From Gammaproteobacteria bacterium UBA6173 (lineage in GTDB: Bacteria > Pseudomonadota > Gammaproteobacteria > Pseudomonadales > Pseudohongiellaceae), in the NCBI GenBank assembly GCA_002422225.1, contig DITX01000019.1:8760-16567 (forward strand): a DNA stretch of 7,808 nucleotides. The letters are read 5' to 3'. Below, one piece after another: positions 5,803-7,808 of the stretch. Each line of letters opens with the position of its first letter. Position 1 is the stretch's first letter. Made by a program: the position numbers and the translations under genes. Below the pieces are notes generated by a model. The model was given only the letters and a program-made list of their open reading frames with translations, made no database searches and was not told where the DNA came from.

Positions 5803-7808
5803 ATGACTACTTCAAGATCGACTAAAAGACCACGCAAACCCGCTTCCCGGCGGCAAACCAAGCCGTCCAGCAAAATTGGCTGGCTGATCCGTCGTCTGCT
5901 GTTTGTGTTAGTGGCAGCAGTTGCCATCTGGTGCGTTTGGATTGATTACAAAATCCGGCGTGACTTCAGCGCCTTGCAGTGGGCGTTGCCCGCGCGGCTG
6001 TATGCCCGCCCGGTTGAACTTTATGCGGGGGCACATCTGTCGGCCGTGGAGCTGACCGACACCTTACAACGACTCGGCTACCGTGAGACCAATCAGGTGT
6101 CAGGGCCGGGCGAATATAACGCCAATGGTTCCCGCGTCCGGCTATGGACGAGAGGCTTCAGTTTCTGGGATGGCGATGAACCCAGCATTTATGCAGATAT
6201 CGACTTTCTGGGGCGCCGGGTTAACTCACTGCGCGGCAATCAGGCAACCGGAGATATTGCACTTGCCCGTCTGGAGCCCGTGGAAATCGCTCAGATCAAT
6301 CCCGATACCGGTGAAGATCGCCTGCCACTGGCGCTCAGCGATGTACCAGCCGATCTTGTTAATGCCGTTATTGCTGTTGAAGACCACCGCTTCTACAAGC
6401 ATTTTGGTGTTGATCCAATAGGCATCGCCCGCGCATTTGTGACCAATCTGCGCGCTGGCGGGATTGTGCAGGGCGGCAGCACGCTGACCCAGCAGCTGAT
6501 CAAAAATCTCTACCTGACTGAGGATCAAACGCTACGGCGGAAAATTGAGGAAGCTCTGATGGCTCTTGCGCTGGAGTTGCACTTCAGTAAAGACGAAATT
6601 CTCGGCGCTTACATGAACGAAATTTTCCTGGGTCAGGATGGCAATCGCGCGATCCATGGTTTTGCGTTGGCGGCCGAACATTACTTTGGGCGACCCTTGG
6701 ACGAACTCGATCTGGATGAATTGGCCCTGCTGGCCGGATTGCCGCGAGGTGCCTCCTATTACCACCCACGACGCAACCCTCAACGAGCTACAGACCGACG
6801 TAACGTCGTGCTGGCGCAAATGATGAACCAAGGGTTTATCAGTCAGCAGCAAATGGAACAGGCGCGGCAACAAGAGCTGGGCGTCTCAGCAAGACCCACA
6901 CAGCGTGGCAGCGGCTATCCGGCGTTTATGGATCTGGTACGTGACGACCTGTCCCGCGACTATGACGCAGATGCCTTGCAGACCGAAGGCCTGCGCATCT
7001 TCACTACGCTGGATCTGCGTGTTCAGAACACCATGGAAGCTGCGCTCAATGATGCCGTGGCCGCCGTCGAGGTGCCGACCGCGCCAGGGCAAACGGCGGG
7101 TGCACCACTCGAAGCAGCCATGGTCATTACGGATGCCAGTACTGGCGACATACGCGCAGTAGCCGGCAGCAGACGACCGGGTTATACCGGCTTCAATCGT
7201 GCATTGCGCGCGGTACGCCCTGTTGGCTCACTGGTCAAACCGGCTGTCATGCTGACCGCTCTTGAATCTGGACGTTACAACCTGGCCAGTGTGCTGAATG
7301 ACTCACCGGTGACCATCAAGCTGGATGGCAACAACACCTGGTCTCCCCGAAACTATGACAATCAGACGTATGGCGATGTGTATCTCTACGATGCCCTGCA
7401 ACGCTCTTTAAATCTCGCCACCGTGGATATTGGTATGCAAGTGGGTGTACCGGAGGTTGTGAGCACGCTACGAGAACTGGGTCTTGCCAGCAATCCGCCA
7501 CCTTATCCTTCGGTTTTGCTGGGTGCGGTCAACATGAGCCCGCTGGACGTGGCGCAAATGTACCAAACTCTTGCCAGCAACGGTTTCCGTTCGCCACTGC
7601 GCGCGGTCGAAGCCGTCACAACCGGAACAGGAGAGCGACTGGCAAGATATGGCATCGAAACCGAACAGGTCGCAGACCCTACCTCGATGTATTTGCTGGA
7701 ATGGGCCATGCAAGGTGTATTTGAACGTGGCACAGCCCGCAATATGATGAGTCGCCTCGACAGAAATCTCCCACTAGCGGGCAAGACCGGCACTACCAAC
7801 GACCTGCG
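5803..7808 (+). CDS. mrcB: Penicillin-binding protein 1B, bifunctional transglycosylase/transpeptidase (3' end outside window)
   Basis: The frame is open from ATG 5803 to the window end (668 codons; E. coli PBP1b has 844). This class A PBP polymerises glycan strands from lipid II and cross-links them in the periplasm. Residues 1-31 form a basic cytoplasmic tail and about 32-47 a single membrane anchor. About 57-150 match the UB2H domain typical of PBP1b (in E. coli the LpoB activator site), with ALPARLYARPVELYAG at its start. Glycosyltransferase motifs follow: EDHRFYKHFG with catalytic Glu193, QGGSTLTQQLIKN (223-235), RKIEEALMALALE (246-258) and AYMNEIFLGQ with Glu273. The transpeptidase domain has SLVK (nucleophile Ser476, Lys479), SLN (535-537) and KTGTT (661-665), so all three penicilloyl-serine transferase motifs are present; only the C-terminal part is cut off. 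ATG 5803 is the first start after an in-frame TAG at 5794. No clear Shine-Dalgarno sequence precedes it. In E. coli mrcB follows hrpB directly; here about 4.7 kb separates them. Confidence 0.96.
   Translation, partial: MTTSRSTKRPRKPASRRQTKPSSKIGWLIRRLLFVLVAAVAIWCVWIDYKIRRDFSALQWALPARLYARPVELYAGAHLSAVELTDTLQRLGYRETNQVSGPGEYNANGSRVRLWTRGFSFWDGDEPSIYADIDFLGRRVNSLRGNQATGDIALARLEPVEIAQINPDTGEDRLPLALSDVPADLVNAVIAVEDHRFYKHFGVDPIGIARAFVTNLRAGGIVQGGSTLTQQLIKNLYLTEDQTLRRKIEEALMALALELHFSKDEILGAYMNEIFLGQDGNRAIHGFALAAEHYFGRPLDELDLDELALLAGLPRGASYYHPRRNPQRATDRRNVVLAQMMNQGFISQQQMEQARQQELGVSARPTQRGSGYPAFMDLVRDDLSRDYDADALQTEGLRIFTTLDLRVQNTMEAALNDAVAAVEVPTAPGQTAGAPLEAAMVITDASTGDIRAVAGSRRPGYTGFNRALRAVRPVGSLVKPAVMLTALESGRYNLASVLNDSPVTIKLDGNNTWSPRNYDNQTYGDVYLYDALQRSLNLATVDIGMQVGVPEVVSTLRELGLASNPPPYPSVLLGAVNMSPLDVAQMYQTLASNGFRSPLRAVEAVTTGTGERLARYGIETEQVADPTSMYLLEWAMQGVFERGTARNMMSRLDRNLPLAGKTGTTNDL

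Overview
The window looks like chromosomal DNA from a gammaproteobacterium. Base composition is moderate, and the proteins hrpB, yaeQ, aspA and a class A penicillin-binding protein of the PBP1b type are all of proteobacterial type. The two ends carry hrpB (left, 5' truncated) and mrcB (right, 3' truncated), both on the + strand. In Escherichia coli these two genes are direct neighbours, so the middle of the window, about 1116-5802, can be read as material lying between two ancestral neighbours. Genus cannot be fixed from this sequence alone.

Layout: (1) 1-1115, C-terminal part of the RNA helicase HrpB, + strand. (2) 1112-1569, minus strand, a broken lipoprotein gene of the DUF885 peptidase-like family, reduced by an internal out-of-frame deletion and a 3' truncation that ends at the hrpB stop codon. 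(3) 1621-3033, minus strand, an intact exported M20-family metallopeptidase with a GTG start and a good ribosome binding site. (4) 3123-3559, minus strand, the wreck of an ECF sigma factor gene (frameshift plus deletion), followed by a short C-terminal scrap that could come from a sigma-associated surface or adhesin-like protein. (5) 3559-3615, a perfect 57-base palindrome. (6) 3673-4218, + strand, yaeQ. (7) 4228-5670, minus strand, aspartate ammonia-lyase aspA, convergent with yaeQ. (8) 5723-5761, a second copy of the same palindromic repeat, in the divergent gap between aspA and mrcB. (9) 5803 to the window end, mrcB.

The intact genes are housekeeping or general metabolism: translation-linked helicase, periplasmic peptide breakdown, aspartate deamination to fumarate, and peptidoglycan synthesis. 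They do not form an obvious single pathway. The parts that stand out are the two decayed loci on either side of the M20 peptidase gene and the pair of palindromes (16-base arms and a 5-base loop in both copies) bracketing yaeQ-aspA. I found no CRISPR array, tRNA, rRNA, transposase, toxin-antitoxin or recognisable defence system, and nothing that I would call a new biological system.
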